From contig JAIQFS010000023.1 of the NCBI GenBank assembly GCA_020073145.1, positions 83,131 to 147,130 on the forward strand: a DNA stretch of 64,000 nt, read 5' to 3'. The DNA is from Terriglobia bacterium. GTDB taxonomy: Bacteria; Acidobacteriota; Terriglobia; Bryobacterales; Bryobacteraceae. Position numbers and translations under genes: made by a program. Positions 9,038 to 18,079 of this stretch are shown here, piece by piece; position 1 is the stretch's first letter, and the number at the start of each line of letters is the position of its first letter. Under the pieces are notes generated by a model. It made no database searches. It was not told the DNA's origin and was given only the letters and a program-made list of their open reading frames with translations.

Positions 9038-9688
9038 TCAGCGAATCACGCCTTTACGAATGGCGTACAGAATCAGCTCCGCGCCGCTGTGAAGGTTCAG
9101 TTTTTGAAAAATATTCGCGCGATGCGTTTCCACCGTATACAGGCTGAGGTTGAGGAGGTTGGCCACGTCCTTGTTGTTTTTTCCTTCGGCCAACAGCTGC
9201 AGAATCTCCCGTTCGCGCGTGGTGAGCAGCTCGTAGCTGTCTTCGAGTTTGCGCTCTTCCAATTGGCGCATGTAGTCTTCCACCATCATCTTGCTGATGG
9301 CGGGACTGAAGAACGCCTTGCCCTCGCTGACCGCGCGGACGGCGTTGATCAGATCCTGCTCGGCGGAGTCTTTCAGCAGGTACGCGCGGGCGCCGGATTT
9401 GAGCGCGCGCAGTACGTAGCTTTCATCGGAGTGCATGCTGAGAAAGACGATGGCGGCGTGGGGCAGCTTGGCGCCGATCTGCCGCGCGGCCTCGATGCCG
9501 TTCAAAATGGGCATGGCAATGTCCATCACGACGACATCGGGCTGGTGTTGTTCGGCCAGGGCAACCGCTTCGCGTCCGGTGGCGGCATCGGCGATGACCT
9601 GAAAGCCGGTCTCGTTTTCCAACAGCAGCCGAAGTCCCTTGCGGACCACCGTGTGGTCGTCGGCGAGAAGAATGCGGATGGGTTTCAT
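9038..9688 (-). CDS. NarL/LuxR-type response regulator
   Basis: Two-domain regulator of 216 residues. The REC domain (1-120) has acidic residues at LLADDH, the phospho-acceptor Asp in VVVMDIAMP, Ser/Thr in FLSMHS and Lys in LLKDS. The LuxR-type HTH is near 150-210 (LTTREREILQLLAEGKNNKDVANLLNLS, in two halves). ATG 9688 overlaps the kinase stop (ATGA), so it is the cognate partner of that kinase. An open frame continues to 10075 inside the kinase gene but lacks family sequence. It is the last gene of the 14123-9038 operon. Targets are unknown. Confidence 0.93.
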   Translation of the reverse strand: MKPIRILLADDHTVVRKGLRLLLENETGFQVIADAATGREAVALAEQHQPDVVVMDIAMPILNGIEAARQIGAKLPHAAIVFLSMHSDESYVLRALKSGARAYLLKDSAEQDLINAVRAVSEGKAFFSPAISKMMVEDYMRQLEERKLEDSYELLTTREREILQLLAEGKNNKDVANLLNLSLYTVETHRANIFQKLNLHSGAELILYAIRKGVIR

Positions 9689-11049
9689 GCCGGTTGGCGC
9701 ACCGTCGGCGCCTGGGTTTCGGTGAGCGGCAGGGTCACCCGCAGCGCCGTCCCCTGTCCCGGAGCCGAATAGATCTTGAGTTGGCCGCCGAGGTAGCTCA
9801 CCCGTTCCTGCATGCCCAGCAATCCCATGCCCCGTTCCCGCTCCACCTGAAATCCTTTCCCATCGTCCTGAACCGACAACAGAAGCTGGTTTGCCTCCTG
9901 GCGCACCGCAACCTTCACGTTGCGGGCCTCGGCGTGTTGCACCGAGTTGTGCAAGGCCTCCTGCATAATGCGGTAGACACAGGTCTTGTGTTCTTCCGGC
10001 AGATCTTCGGACACGCCGTCGGCCTCCACCGTCACCCAGACACCGGTTCGTTTGGAAACCTCGCGGGCCTGCCATTCCAGCGCCGGCACCAGTCCGAGAT
10101 CGTCCAGCATCGAAGGCCGCAGCAGCAGCGCCATGTTGCGCACGACGCCGATGGAGTTCTCCATCAGGCGCTTGATCTCGGCCGCCTTTTCCTCCACGCC
10201 CGCCAGGTCCCCGCTCCGAATCAGCGTCGACAGATTCGCCATTTCCACCAGCACCCCGGTGAGCGATTGGCCGACTTCGTCGTGCAACTCCCGCGAAATC
10301 GAGCGCCGCTCGTCTTCTTGCGCACCCACCAGGCGGGCCGACAGTTGTTTCAGCTCAGCGCGGGCGTGGGCGATCTCTTCATAGTGCCGCGAGGTCTCGG
10401 CCTCCAGGGCGAGGATCTTGCGAGTGATCAGGGTGGCGAGGAGCAGCCCCAGGGCGATCAGAAGTCCGACAGTCACGATCAAGCGGCGGCGCAACTGCGA
10501 AAAGGTCTGGGCCACCTTCCGCCGTCCCTCTTCGAGCTGCGATTCGTTAATGTCCCGAATCTGGTCGGCAATGCCCAGCATGGACTGGCGGCGGGGAAAG
10601 ACCTCGTCCCGCAAAAAAACGTAGCCCTGCCGCTGCCTCTCCTCGGTGGTCCATTGAAACACCGGTTCCAACACGTGCCAGTACGCCGCCAGTTTCCCGG
10701 TGAGCACCTGAAAGGGCTCGGCCTCCTGGGCATTCAGCAGGTGGCGATACCGGCTGAGGGCCTCGTCCATGTCGTTGCGGGTTTCGAGCAGGCTGAAGCG
10801 GTGCCCCTCGGCTTTGCCGCTCTCTGGTTCCAGTAGGTAATCCCGCACATACGTCCCGGAAACATACACATCTCCGCGAATGCGCTCCAGCACGCGGGTC
10901 CGCAGCTGGAAATCCTCTCGAATGGTGTCGTTGGAGACTTCGATTTGTTGCAGCGTCTGAAGACCGTCGATGCCGGCGAAAGCCATCAGCAGGAGGAGCC
11001 CGCCGAAGCCCGCGACCAGGACCAGCCGGTTGTTGCCGCCGCTGGTCAT
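9685..11049 (-). CDS. Membrane sensor histidine kinase (NarX/DegS type, HisKA_3)
   Basis: Kinase of 454 residues. TM1 is near residues 8-28, followed by an extracytoplasmic helical sensor of about 160 residues (RIRGDVYVSGTYVRDYLLE region) and TM2 (LIVTVGLLIALGLLLATLI). A coiled linker leads to the HisKA_3 phospho-acceptor motif ISRELHDEVGQSL and a HATPase_c domain (EALHNSVQH N-box, DDGKGF, GMGLLGMQERV). ATG 11049 overlaps the glmU stop as ATGA, and the kinase stop overlaps the regulator start the same way. The sensor fold resembles four-helix CHASE3-like bundles. The signal is unknown, but cotranscription with glmU and yvcK suggests cell-envelope status. Confidence 0.92.
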   Translation of the reverse strand: MTSGGNNRLVLVAGFGGLLLLMAFAGIDGLQTLQQIEVSNDTIREDFQLRTRVLERIRGDVYVSGTYVRDYLLEPESGKAEGHRFSLLETRNDMDEALSRYRHLLNAQEAEPFQVLTGKLAAYWHVLEPVFQWTTEERQRQGYVFLRDEVFPRRQSMLGIADQIRDINESQLEEGRRKVAQTFSQLRRRLIVTVGLLIALGLLLATLITRKILALEAETSRHYEEIAHARAELKQLSARLVGAQEDERRSISRELHDEVGQSLTGVLVEMANLSTLIRSGDLAGVEEKAAEIKRLMENSIGVVRNMALLLRPSMLDDLGLVPALEWQAREVSKRTGVWVTVEADGVSEDLPEEHKTCVYRIMQEALHNSVQHAEARNVKVAVRQEANQLLLSVQDDGKGFQVERERGMGLLGMQERVSYLGGQLKIYSAPGQGTALRVTLPLTETQAPTVRQPA

Positions 11050-12437
11050 TTCTTTCCGAGCTGCCTTCTCTTCCGGGCCCAATCGGGTTTGACCGTCTGG
11101 CGCGCCCGGCCCAGTGCCAGCGCATCCGCTGGGACCGGCTCGGTGATCACCGAACCGGCGGCCAGGTAGGCTCCGTCGCCGATTTCGACCGGCGCCACCA
11201 GGGTCGAGTTGCTCCCCACGAACGCGCGTTCGCCGATCCGAGTCACGTGCTTGAGCGTCCCGTCGTAATTGCACGTGATGGTGCCAGCGCCGATGTTGCT
11301 GGCGGCTCCGATTTGCGCGTCCCCCAGATACGCCAGGTGGTTGGCCTTGGCTCCCGCGCCCATGCGAGCCTTCTTCAGTTCCACGAAGTTGCCGACGTGC
11401 GCGCCAGGGCCCACTTCGTTCTCCAGGCGCAGCCGCGCGAATGGCCCCACGTGCGCGCCCCGCTCGACCCGCGAAGTTCCGACCATCGTGAACGGACCGA
11501 TTTCGACTTCGTCCGCCAGCTCCGAGTCACGAACGATGGCGCAGGCGCCGATGCGGCAATTCTCTCCGATTTTGGTGTTTCCCAGGATTTGAGCGAACGG
11601 CTCGACCACCGAATCCATCCCGATCGTTACCCCCGCATCCACCGTGACCGTCTCCGGTTTCTCGATGGTCACGCCCCCCAGCATCAGTTCGCGCACCTTG
11701 CGGTCGCGAAACAGCCGGTCCACCTCGGCCAACTCCTGGCGGTTATTGATCCCAAGGACTTCCTTGGCGTCCGCCACCTGGATGGCCTCCAGGTAGTGGC
11801 CGGCCCGGTTCAGGATTTCGACCATGTCGGTGAGGTAATACTCGTGGGCCGGGTTGTCCGGGCGGATCTCGCCGGCATGCTTCCAGAACAAATCGGCGCG
11901 CAGGCAATAAATCCCCATGTTGGCTTCGCGGACGGCGAGTTGCTCGGGGGAAGCGGCCTTCTGTTCGACGATGGCTGCCACGTGTCCGCGGGCGTCACGA
12001 ATCACCCGGCCGTAGCCGGTCGGGTCCTCCATCAGCGCTGTCAGCAGCACTCCGGCCGCGGAGCCCCCTTCCGCCCGGGCGATCAGGCTGCGCAGCGTCT
12101 CGGCCCGGAGCAGAGGGCAGTCTCCGTAGAGAATCACAAGGTAGCCGCCCAGCGTAGCCAGCTGTTCCCGCCCTACCAGGACCGCGTGGCCCGTGCCCTT
12201 CTGTTCCCGCTGCTCGAAAAACCGGACACCCTGGGGAGAGACCGTCTGGCGCACTTCCTCCGCCTGGTGGCCCACCACCACGAAAACCCGCTCGGCCGGA
12301 GCCAACTGGAGTGCGGTGTCCACCACGTGCTCCACCAGCGTCTTGCCCCCGGCGCGGTGCAGTACCTTGGCTTTGCGCGACTTCATCCGGGTGCCGAGTC
12401 CGGCTGCCAGAATCACGATGGTAACGGGTGTCTGCAT
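11046..12437 (-). CDS. glmU: Bifunctional UDP-GlcNAc pyrophosphorylase / glucosamine-1-P acetyltransferase
   Basis: Makes UDP-GlcNAc, the precursor of peptidoglycan and lipid A, in the cytoplasm. It has 463 residues, the usual length. The N-terminal nucleotidyltransferase has LAAGLGTRMKS and the Lys-rich loop. The C-terminal left-handed beta-helix has hexapeptide repeats and the acetyl-CoA segment NHLAYLGDAQIG...GAGTITCNYDG. It starts 7 nt after yvcK and ends overlapping the kinase gene. The UDP-GlcNAc made here also feeds lpxA/lpxD, encoded 20 kb away. Confidence 0.97.
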   Translation of the reverse strand: MQTPVTIVILAAGLGTRMKSRKAKVLHRAGGKTLVEHVVDTALQLAPAERVFVVVGHQAEEVRQTVSPQGVRFFEQREQKGTGHAVLVGREQLATLGGYLVILYGDCPLLRAETLRSLIARAEGGSAAGVLLTALMEDPTGYGRVIRDARGHVAAIVEQKAASPEQLAVREANMGIYCLRADLFWKHAGEIRPDNPAHEYYLTDMVEILNRAGHYLEAIQVADAKEVLGINNRQELAEVDRLFRDRKVRELMLGGVTIEKPETVTVDAGVTIGMDSVVEPFAQILGNTKIGENCRIGACAIVRDSELADEVEIGPFTMVGTSRVERGAHVGPFARLRLENEVGPGAHVGNFVELKKARMGAGAKANHLAYLGDAQIGAASNIGAGTITCNYDGTLKHVTRIGERAFVGSNSTLVAPVEIGDGAYLAAGSVITEPVPADALALGRARQTVKPDWARKRRQLGKK

Positions 12438-12444
12438 GAGTTCC

Positions 12445-13455
12445 TTAGGTTTGGCTGTTTCTGCGCTGCCGGCCTTCCTGGGCCAGTTTGAGCACCAGGG
12501 CGGCGGTCACCGCCGGATCGTGCCGCACTTTGTGAGAGAGTTGCGCCAGTTTCCCGGCCATCACCTTGAGCCCCATTTTGAAGATGGCGTCAATATCGTT
12601 TTCCACCGGTAGGGCCAGTTCGCGCGCGTACCGTTTCTTCACTGCCAGGGGGATGGGGCGGATATTGACCGCGGCGTAGTCCAGCAGCTTGCCGCCGGCG
12701 TGTTTGTGGATGGCGCGGATGTGGTCGCTGGCGCGAAAGTCGGTCGTCTCGCCCGGCTGCCACATCAGGTTCACGAAATACACTTTGACGGCGGGGGACC
12801 GCCGGATGGCCGAGGAGATGCCTTCCACCAGCAGGTTGGGAATGACACTGGTGAACAGCGAGCCCGGTCCAAGAGTGATCACGTCAGCCTGGGCGATCGC
12901 GGAAAGAGCGGCCGGCAGCGGCCGCGCCCTTCGCGGCGACAGGCGCACCGACTGAATCTTCTGGCGGCTGCGGCTAATTCGCGTCTCCCCCACCACCGTG
13001 GAGCCGTTGGCCAGCGTGGCTTCCAGTGCCACGTTGGTGTTGGTTGAAGGATAGATGTGGCCGGTAATCTTGAGCACCTCCGAGGAGGCTTTGACGGCCT
13101 CGGTAAAATCGCCCATGATCTGCGTCAGGGCCATCAAGAAGAGGTTTCCAAAACTGTGGCCTTTCAAGCCGCGGCCGGACTGAAAGCGGTACTGGAACAG
13201 GCGCGAGAGCAAGGCCGAATCTTCGCTCAGCGCCACCATGCAGTTGCGGATATCGCCCGGCGGCAGCACGTCGAATTCGCGGCGCAGCCGGCCGGAACTT
13301 CCGCCATCGTCGGTGACGGTCACGATGGCGGTGAGGTCCACCGCGAGAGCTGCGGGCTCGCCCGGTTTTCCATATTGCTTCAACCCCTGGAGCAGCGCGG
13401 AAAGGCCCGTGCCTCCGCCGATCGCAACCACTCGAAGTGGCGAACTGTCTTCCAT
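12445..13455 (-). CDS. yvcK: YvcK/CofD-like UDP-sugar-binding protein (gluconeogenesis factor family)
   Basis: Protein of 336 residues with the family's opening AIGGGTGLSALLQGLK, the VTVTDDGGSSGRLRREF motif and PPGDIRNCMVALS. It belongs to the 2-phospho-lactate-transferase-like fold. In Firmicutes and Actinobacteria YvcK binds UDP-GlcNAc and adjusts precursor flow to the cell wall. Its position directly before glmU (7 nt apart) fits that role. The usual rapZ/whiA neighbours are absent. Start is ATG 13455. Confidence 0.9.
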   Translation of the reverse strand: MEDSSPLRVVAIGGGTGLSALLQGLKQYGKPGEPAALAVDLTAIVTVTDDGGSSGRLRREFDVLPPGDIRNCMVALSEDSALLSRLFQYRFQSGRGLKGHSFGNLFLMALTQIMGDFTEAVKASSEVLKITGHIYPSTNTNVALEATLANGSTVVGETRISRSRQKIQSVRLSPRRARPLPAALSAIAQADVITLGPGSLFTSVIPNLLVEGISSAIRRSPAVKVYFVNLMWQPGETTDFRASDHIRAIHKHAGGKLLDYAAVNIRPIPLAVKKRYARELALPVENDIDAIFKMGLKVMAGKLAQLSHKVRHDPAVTAALVLKLAQEGRQRRNSQT

Positions 13456-13493
13456 GAATGATGGTGTTGGTCGAACTGTGCTGCCGAACGGAC

Positions 13494-14123
13494 TTACCAG
13501 TTCTTCTTCTCAGGATATAGCAAGGCCTGGAACGGCGCTTGGCTGGCGAGGGAGCCAAAATCGGCGTCCTGCCGCGCCATGAGGCGGTTTCGCGGCTCCA
13601 GCTCGATGGCGCGCTTTAAATGGTCGTGCGCTCCTGTGGCATCGCCGCAGAGAGCCTGGGCCGCGGCCAGGGCGTAGAAGACGTGATCGGCATCGGGTGA
13701 CATTTGGAGCGCCTGTTCCAGGTGGGCGCGAGCCTGGTCGATCTGGCGGGTATTGAGGAGGGCAATGCCGTAGTTGTAGTAATCCTCGGCCGTGTGCAGA
13801 TTCACCGTGGCCTGTTGCAAGCGACGTTCGCACATGGTCGCGTGCGACTGAGCGCGGTGCGCCACGTCCCGCTCGGGCCCCTTCACGGCCTGCATAAAGA
13901 GCTCACGGGCTTCTTTGAATTTTCGCGCATGGAAGAGCTTAATGGCGGATTCAAACGTGGCTAGCTGCTGCTGGGTGTTGACGGCTTGCGCGGCAGCGGC
14001 CGCGCCCGACCGGGAGGCGCTTGGGCGCGCGGGTTCCACGGCCTTCGAGGTCTTCGCTGATTCCAGGTTGGTCGCTCGCCGCTCCGTCATCTTCGAGGTA
14101 GTCGTTTTCTTCTTTTCGGGCAT
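13494..14123 (-). CDS. TPR-repeat protein
   Basis: Protein of 209 residues with a basic, Ser/Thr/Ala-rich N-terminal tail (MPEKKKTTTSKM..., about 50 residues). At least three tetratricopeptide units follow (YYNYGIALLNTRQIDQARAHLEQALQMSPDA, split between 118 and 150, then HVFYALAAAQALCGDATGAHDHL). There is no signal peptide, so it is probably a cytosolic scaffold. It is the first gene of the yvcK-glmU-kinase-regulator operon, 38 bp before yvcK, with its own promoter at 14160-14189. The function is unknown. Confidence 0.82.
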   Translation of the reverse strand: MPEKKKTTTSKMTERRATNLESAKTSKAVEPARPSASRSGAAAAAQAVNTQQQLATFESAIKLFHARKFKEARELFMQAVKGPERDVAHRAQSHATMCERRLQQATVNLHTAEDYYNYGIALLNTRQIDQARAHLEQALQMSPDADHVFYALAAAQALCGDATGAHDHLKRAIELEPRNRLMARQDADFGSLASQAPFQALLYPEKKNW

Positions 14124-14159
14124 CGGCGCCCCCCGGCCCGGGCGTTACGCAATGAGGGC

Positions 14160-14189
14160 TTTATACCAGACCGGGCGGCTGATATGCAA
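14160..14189 (-). promoter_or_regulatory. Predicted promoter of the TPR-yvcK-glmU-kinase-regulator operon
   Basis: Reading leftward: TTGCAT at 14189-14184, an 18-nt spacer, then TATAAA at 14165-14160. The predicted transcript start is about 30 nt before ATG 14123, with a G-rich ribosome site (GGGGGG) in between. This is one of the better core promoters in the window. Confidence 0.6.
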
Positions 14190-14208
14190 GCGGGGCCCCG
14201 ATTCGCCC

Positions 14209-15210
14209 CTATCCGAGCCCGGCGTCCCGCAGAAACTTGGCGGACTCCTCGGGTGGTGTGGGGTTGATGTAAAACCCGCTGCCCCACTCGAAGCCAGCCA
14301 CCTTGGTGAGCTTGGGAATAATCTCCAGGTGCCAGTGATAATACGCCAGCGCCGGGTCCTGCACCGGCGCGCTATGCAAAATAAAATTATAGGGCGGCTG
14401 CTCCAGCACTTTGTCGATTTTGCGAAGTGTGGTTTTCACCACCCACGCCAGGTTGGCGATGGTGGCGGCGTCGGCGTCCTCGAAGTGCGATTCGTGGCGC
14501 TTGGGCAGAATCCAGGTCTCGAACGGGAACCGCGGGGCGTATGGCTCGATGACGCAGAACCGGTCTGTTTCCGTAACCAGCCGCACGCCCGCCGCGCCCT
14601 CCTCACGGATGATGTCGCAGTAAATGCAGCGCTCCTTGAAATCGTAAAACTGCCGGGCGCCGTCGATCTCCTCCCGCACCCGCTCGGGCACTATCGGCAA
14701 GGCGATGAGCTGGGAGTGGGGATGTTCCAGTGACGCGCCGGCCGCCTCGCCGTGGTTGCGATACAGCAGGATGTAGCGGAACCGCCGGTCCTTCTTGAGA
14801 TCGTTGATCCGCTCCTTGCTGGCCCAGAAAACCTCTTCGATCTGCTTCTCCGGCATATCGGCCAAGGTGGCCGCGTGGTCTGGCGTCTCGATGATGACTT
14901 CGTGCGCGCCGATGCCATTCATCCTGTCGTACATCCCGTCGCCTTGGCGATTGAGCTCGCCTTCGATGCCGAGCGCGGGAAACTTATTCGGAATCACGCG
15001 AACGCGCCAGCCCTGCTCATCGCGCCCGCCAGTGTTGCGATACGAGAGCAGCTCGGGCGGCGTTTTGTGTTCGTTTCCGTAATCGAACGGGCAGACCTTG
15101 GCGGTTCGTGGAGGCACCGTTTGCCGAACGAAGTCAGCGGGGCGTTTTGCGCGGTCCGTCGCAATGATCACCCATCTCCCCGTGATGGGATCCTTACGCA
15201 GTTCCGGCAA
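14209..15210 (-). CDS. galT: Galactose-1-phosphate uridylyltransferase
   Basis: Leloir-pathway enzyme exchanging UMP between UDP-glucose and galactose-1-P; 333 residues. The catalytic HPHSQ is near residue 165 and YYHWHLEI near the C-terminus. The RCIYCDII cysteine pair suits a structural metal. The first such site is degenerate: family CPFCxGNE reads CPFDYGNE here. I place the start at TTG 15210 because the family N-terminus (M)PELRxDPxTGRWVIIA begins there and GGAGG lies 11 nt upstream. The upstream ATG at 15279 lies before the TATAAT promoter box. No galK or galE is adjacent, so it may serve nucleotide-sugar recycling. Confidence 0.92.
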   Translation of the reverse strand: MPELRKDPITGRWVIIATDRAKRPADFVRQTVPPRTAKVCPFDYGNEHKTPPELLSYRNTGGRDEQGWRVRVIPNKFPALGIEGELNRQGDGMYDRMNGIGAHEVIIETPDHAATLADMPEKQIEEVFWASKERINDLKKDRRFRYILLYRNHGEAAGASLEHPHSQLIALPIVPERVREEIDGARQFYDFKERCIYCDIIREEGAAGVRLVTETDRFCVIEPYAPRFPFETWILPKRHESHFEDADAATIANLAWVVKTTLRKIDKVLEQPPYNFILHSAPVQDPALAYYHWHLEIIPKLTKVAGFEWGSGFYINPTPPEESAKFLRDAGLG

Positions 15211-15253
15211 GCTAGGAACCACCTCCGAGCCGGGAGCAAATAGGCATTGGATG

Positions 15254-15259
15254 ATTATA
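15254..15259 (-). promoter_or_regulatory. Predicted -10 box of galT
   Basis: A perfect TATAAT read leftward, about 45 nt before the chosen TTG start. No good -35 is seen at 16-18 nt, so it may need an activator or an extended element. It argues against the upstream in-frame ATG at 15279. Confidence 0.45.
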
Positions 15260-15384
15260 GCGCCGTGCGGCGGAGGCATCGGTGGTCATTCTGTGCCGGC
15301 GGTTGACCGAATCGGGCAGTCGTCTGCAAGTCACGCTTGTCTCAACGCGTTCCGAGGTTTTCCGGACCGGGGCGGTCCGGTTTC

Positions 15385-17682
15385 TTATGCTCCGGCCGGC
15401 TTCCCCACGGCCATCTCTTGGAATGCCGCGAGTGGGGATTGGGCGATGGCGGTCTGGCGCCAGCGGAGCGCCGCGGCAGAAAGCACCCAGAGATAGGTCA
15501 GGAGGCTCATCGCACCTCCCGCATAGACGGTGACGGGCGCATAGTCCAAGGTGATCCGGTCCCCGCCGGCGCCGAGCACGATTCCCCGCAGGGCGCCGTC
15601 CACCTGATGGATCGCCGCGGGCTTGCCGTTCACCGTGGCGCGCCAGCCTGGATAATCGACATCGCCGAGCACCAGAAGGCCGGTGCTCTGCAAGGTGACT
15701 TCCATGCTCATTCGATTCGCCTCGTAGGAACGAAAGCGGACAGGCTCCGCTACTTTCGGCGCCGGCCCCAGCGGCAGGGGTAACGGCGATCGGAGCACGG
15801 CGCGGCGCCGGAAGTCGATGGCCGAGTCGCGCACAATCCGCAACAAAGCCTCGCGCGATGGCTCCACGCGCGTCTCATGGACCACCCAAGCGCGCGGATA
15901 GGCCGCCGGGTTTTCGTAAACCTTCCAGTGTCCGTCCGCATACAACGGCGACGGATCGGCTGCCGACACTGGTTTGATGTGGTAGCGCACGCCCAGCAGA
16001 TCGTCGTGGTCAACGAGCGGCAAGTAGTCGGCGAGCACGGTGCCGCCGCCGCCCCAGGTGCTGGACACCTGGTACACGTCCGCATAGTTGGGCTCGCCGT
16101 CAACATAGAGCCGGGCCCGATAAAGCCCGGGCCGCGATTCGACGAAGCGCATGGCCCCGCGCAGGCTCAGCATTTGCTGGAGCGGATCGCCGGACTTGCT
16201 CAGTTGCGACTTGTTCGCCTCCGTCCATTGAAAGGCGTCCAGATCGAAGAGGATGAATACGGCCAGCAGAAGGCGAACAAATCCTCCCGCGGGTTTTCGC
16301 GTGAGGAAAACGAACCAGGCGCAGGACCCCAGGATCAGCAGCAGAGAGAGGGAATTGAAGGGGTTGATACTGAACTGGGTAAAAATGCCGGGCACGACCA
16401 GAGCGGCGCAGCAGGCGATGGCAACCCACTTGAGTATCCGTAAGGCCGGGGTCCAATCGACATCCGAGCGCAGCGTCACCAGCGTGTCGAGCCCGAACGC
16501 TGCCAGGACTGCGAGGGCGAACGATGCCAGATAGAGGAATCGAACCGATTCGCGGGCCATCCACAGGCCGGGAACGAGGGCGTAAAGCACTCCGTGAATA
16601 GGAAACAATCCGCCCAGAGAATACAAAAACGCCAGCACCGCCAGGCCGGCCAGATAACGGACCCAGAGGTTGCTCCAGCATTTCCAGACTCCAATGACGG
16701 CCAGGAGGAAGGGAAAGACACCCACGTAGGGGATCGCCCAATTCTCGGTGGCGCCCGTCTTCCCGTCGAATCCGTTGGGGAAGAGCACGGCAACGATGCT
16801 CTGCGGCCACGTCCCGTTGCTCAGACGGTCGTAGGGTATTTTCTGGGAAGCCGGAACGGGACTGTCGCCGCCGATGTAGCGCAGGCTCAGCCGGCTGTAT
16901 TCCATGGACGGCAGCAACTGCACGGCGCCGGCGCCGGCGGCCACGACCGATGCAACGGCGAGGACCAGGGTTACGCGCAACCAATGCGACTGCGTGCTGA
17001 CAGGCGTGGGCAGGGTCCGCCGCGAGACTGCCGCGTAATACACGCCCGCAGTCACCACCACGATGGCTTGCAGGATCGACATATGCAATCCGCCCGCCAG
17101 AATCGACATTCCCAGGCAGGCTCCGCTCAGAGTCGCCTCCAATACGGCGGCGCGCGGCCGCTCGGCGCGCAGAGCGCGCAGCAAGAACAGGAGAATCGCG
17201 GGAAGCCAGATGGCGCTTTCCACATACGGCGGCCAAGGCATCCGGACGACGAGTCCGCCCAGCGAAAAACAACAGGCGCCGACGAATGCGGCGAAGCGCG
17301 TGACCCCAAGATCGCGAAGAAGCGCGAATGCAAAAAAAGCGCCCAGGAGCCGCGCCCCGATGAGCAGTTCGCTGTACAACTGCGGAGAAAACAGACCGTC
17401 CCGGTTGAACGGGACCAGCGCCAGAACGAGGTGCAACGGATAGAAGGCGGAAGGGAGCATTTCCCCCGCGAACGGCCGCCCGCTGAACGCGTATGGATCC
17501 CACAGCGGCACTTGCCCATGCCGGATGGAAGTGACCCAGAAGTTGAGCCATCCGTAGGTCAGATTCACGTCCTCGGGCCAGACGAGGAGAGTGAATTGCC
17601 GGGTCAGCAGACTCTTCCAATAGAAGAGGAATACCGCCAACGCGAGTAGAGCGAGATACTTCGCGGTCGATCGGCTTGGCAT
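15385..17682 (-). CDS. YfhO-like multi-pass membrane protein (GT-C-type)
   Basis: Protein of 765 residues with about a dozen TM helices across the first ~490 residues (KYLALLALAVFLFYWKSLL is the first). A soluble C-terminal part ends in the YfhO-type segment LLVLGDVDYPGWRATVNGK. YfhO relatives act in lipid-linked sugar transfer to cell-wall polymers; the substrate here is unknown. ATG 17682 is preceded by GGAGG at 5-6 nt. It is a single-gene unit between galT and the divergent rsmB-like gene. Confidence 0.75.
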   Translation of the reverse strand: MPSRSTAKYLALLALAVFLFYWKSLLTRQFTLLVWPEDVNLTYGWLNFWVTSIRHGQVPLWDPYAFSGRPFAGEMLPSAFYPLHLVLALVPFNRDGLFSPQLYSELLIGARLLGAFFAFALLRDLGVTRFAAFVGACCFSLGGLVVRMPWPPYVESAIWLPAILLFLLRALRAERPRAAVLEATLSGACLGMSILAGGLHMSILQAIVVVTAGVYYAAVSRRTLPTPVSTQSHWLRVTLVLAVASVVAAGAGAVQLLPSMEYSRLSLRYIGGDSPVPASQKIPYDRLSNGTWPQSIVAVLFPNGFDGKTGATENWAIPYVGVFPFLLAVIGVWKCWSNLWVRYLAGLAVLAFLYSLGGLFPIHGVLYALVPGLWMARESVRFLYLASFALAVLAAFGLDTLVTLRSDVDWTPALRILKWVAIACCAALVVPGIFTQFSINPFNSLSLLLILGSCAWFVFLTRKPAGGFVRLLLAVFILFDLDAFQWTEANKSQLSKSGDPLQQMLSLRGAMRFVESRPGLYRARLYVDGEPNYADVYQVSSTWGGGGTVLADYLPLVDHDDLLGVRYHIKPVSAADPSPLYADGHWKVYENPAAYPRAWVVHETRVEPSREALLRIVRDSAIDFRRRAVLRSPLPLPLGPAPKVAEPVRFRSYEANRMSMEVTLQSTGLLVLGDVDYPGWRATVNGKPAAIHQVDGALRGIVLGAGGDRITLDYAPVTVYAGGAMSLLTYLWVLSAAALRWRQTAIAQSPLAAFQEMAVGKPAGA

Positions 17683-18079
17683 GAGATCCTCCGGAGTCCG
17701 ATTCTGGTAACCCAAGAATAAGAAACCCGTCCGGGTATTTCAATGAGAATTTACTGCGGAGCAACGATCATCGCTCTTCCAGAGGCAGTCAACCGAGAGG
17801 GACCGATCGCCCCGCCGACTTCGCTAACAAACTTCGGCAGCGGCACAGAGCCCTCAGAGAAGGATTCCGGAGCGTTTGCGCCGCCCTGAATGCCGAGTCC
17901 GGCCGTCACATTCGCCGGCCCGAGACGGTGAATCGGCCGGCGGGCGGCATTGGTGTGAATTCATACTATTGACAAGATTTTCGGACATTCCGTTTTTATA
18001 TACGGGGTGTCACGCCGGCAGTCTTGGCCCCGCTCTCGAATTCCCCGAGCCTGCCGTTACCTGCTACCCTGCTCCTCGG
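17683..18079 (+). promoter_or_regulatory. Intergenic region with predicted promoter for the rsmB-rpe-bamD operon
   Basis: A 397-bp non-coding gap between divergent genes. TTGACA at 17969-17974 is followed, 18-21 nt on, by a T/A-rich stretch (TTTTTATATA, 17993-18002) that could supply the -10. This makes a likely promoter about 80 nt before ATG 18080. On the minus strand a 52-codon GTG-started frame (17909-17751) exists, with no ribosome site and no recognisable family. I do not call it a gene. Confidence 0.45.

Noticed and set aside
17751..17909. 52-codon minus-strand GTG-started frame before the YfhO-like gene
   Set aside because: No ribosome site, unusual start and no family. Composition looks protein-like, so it is noted only.
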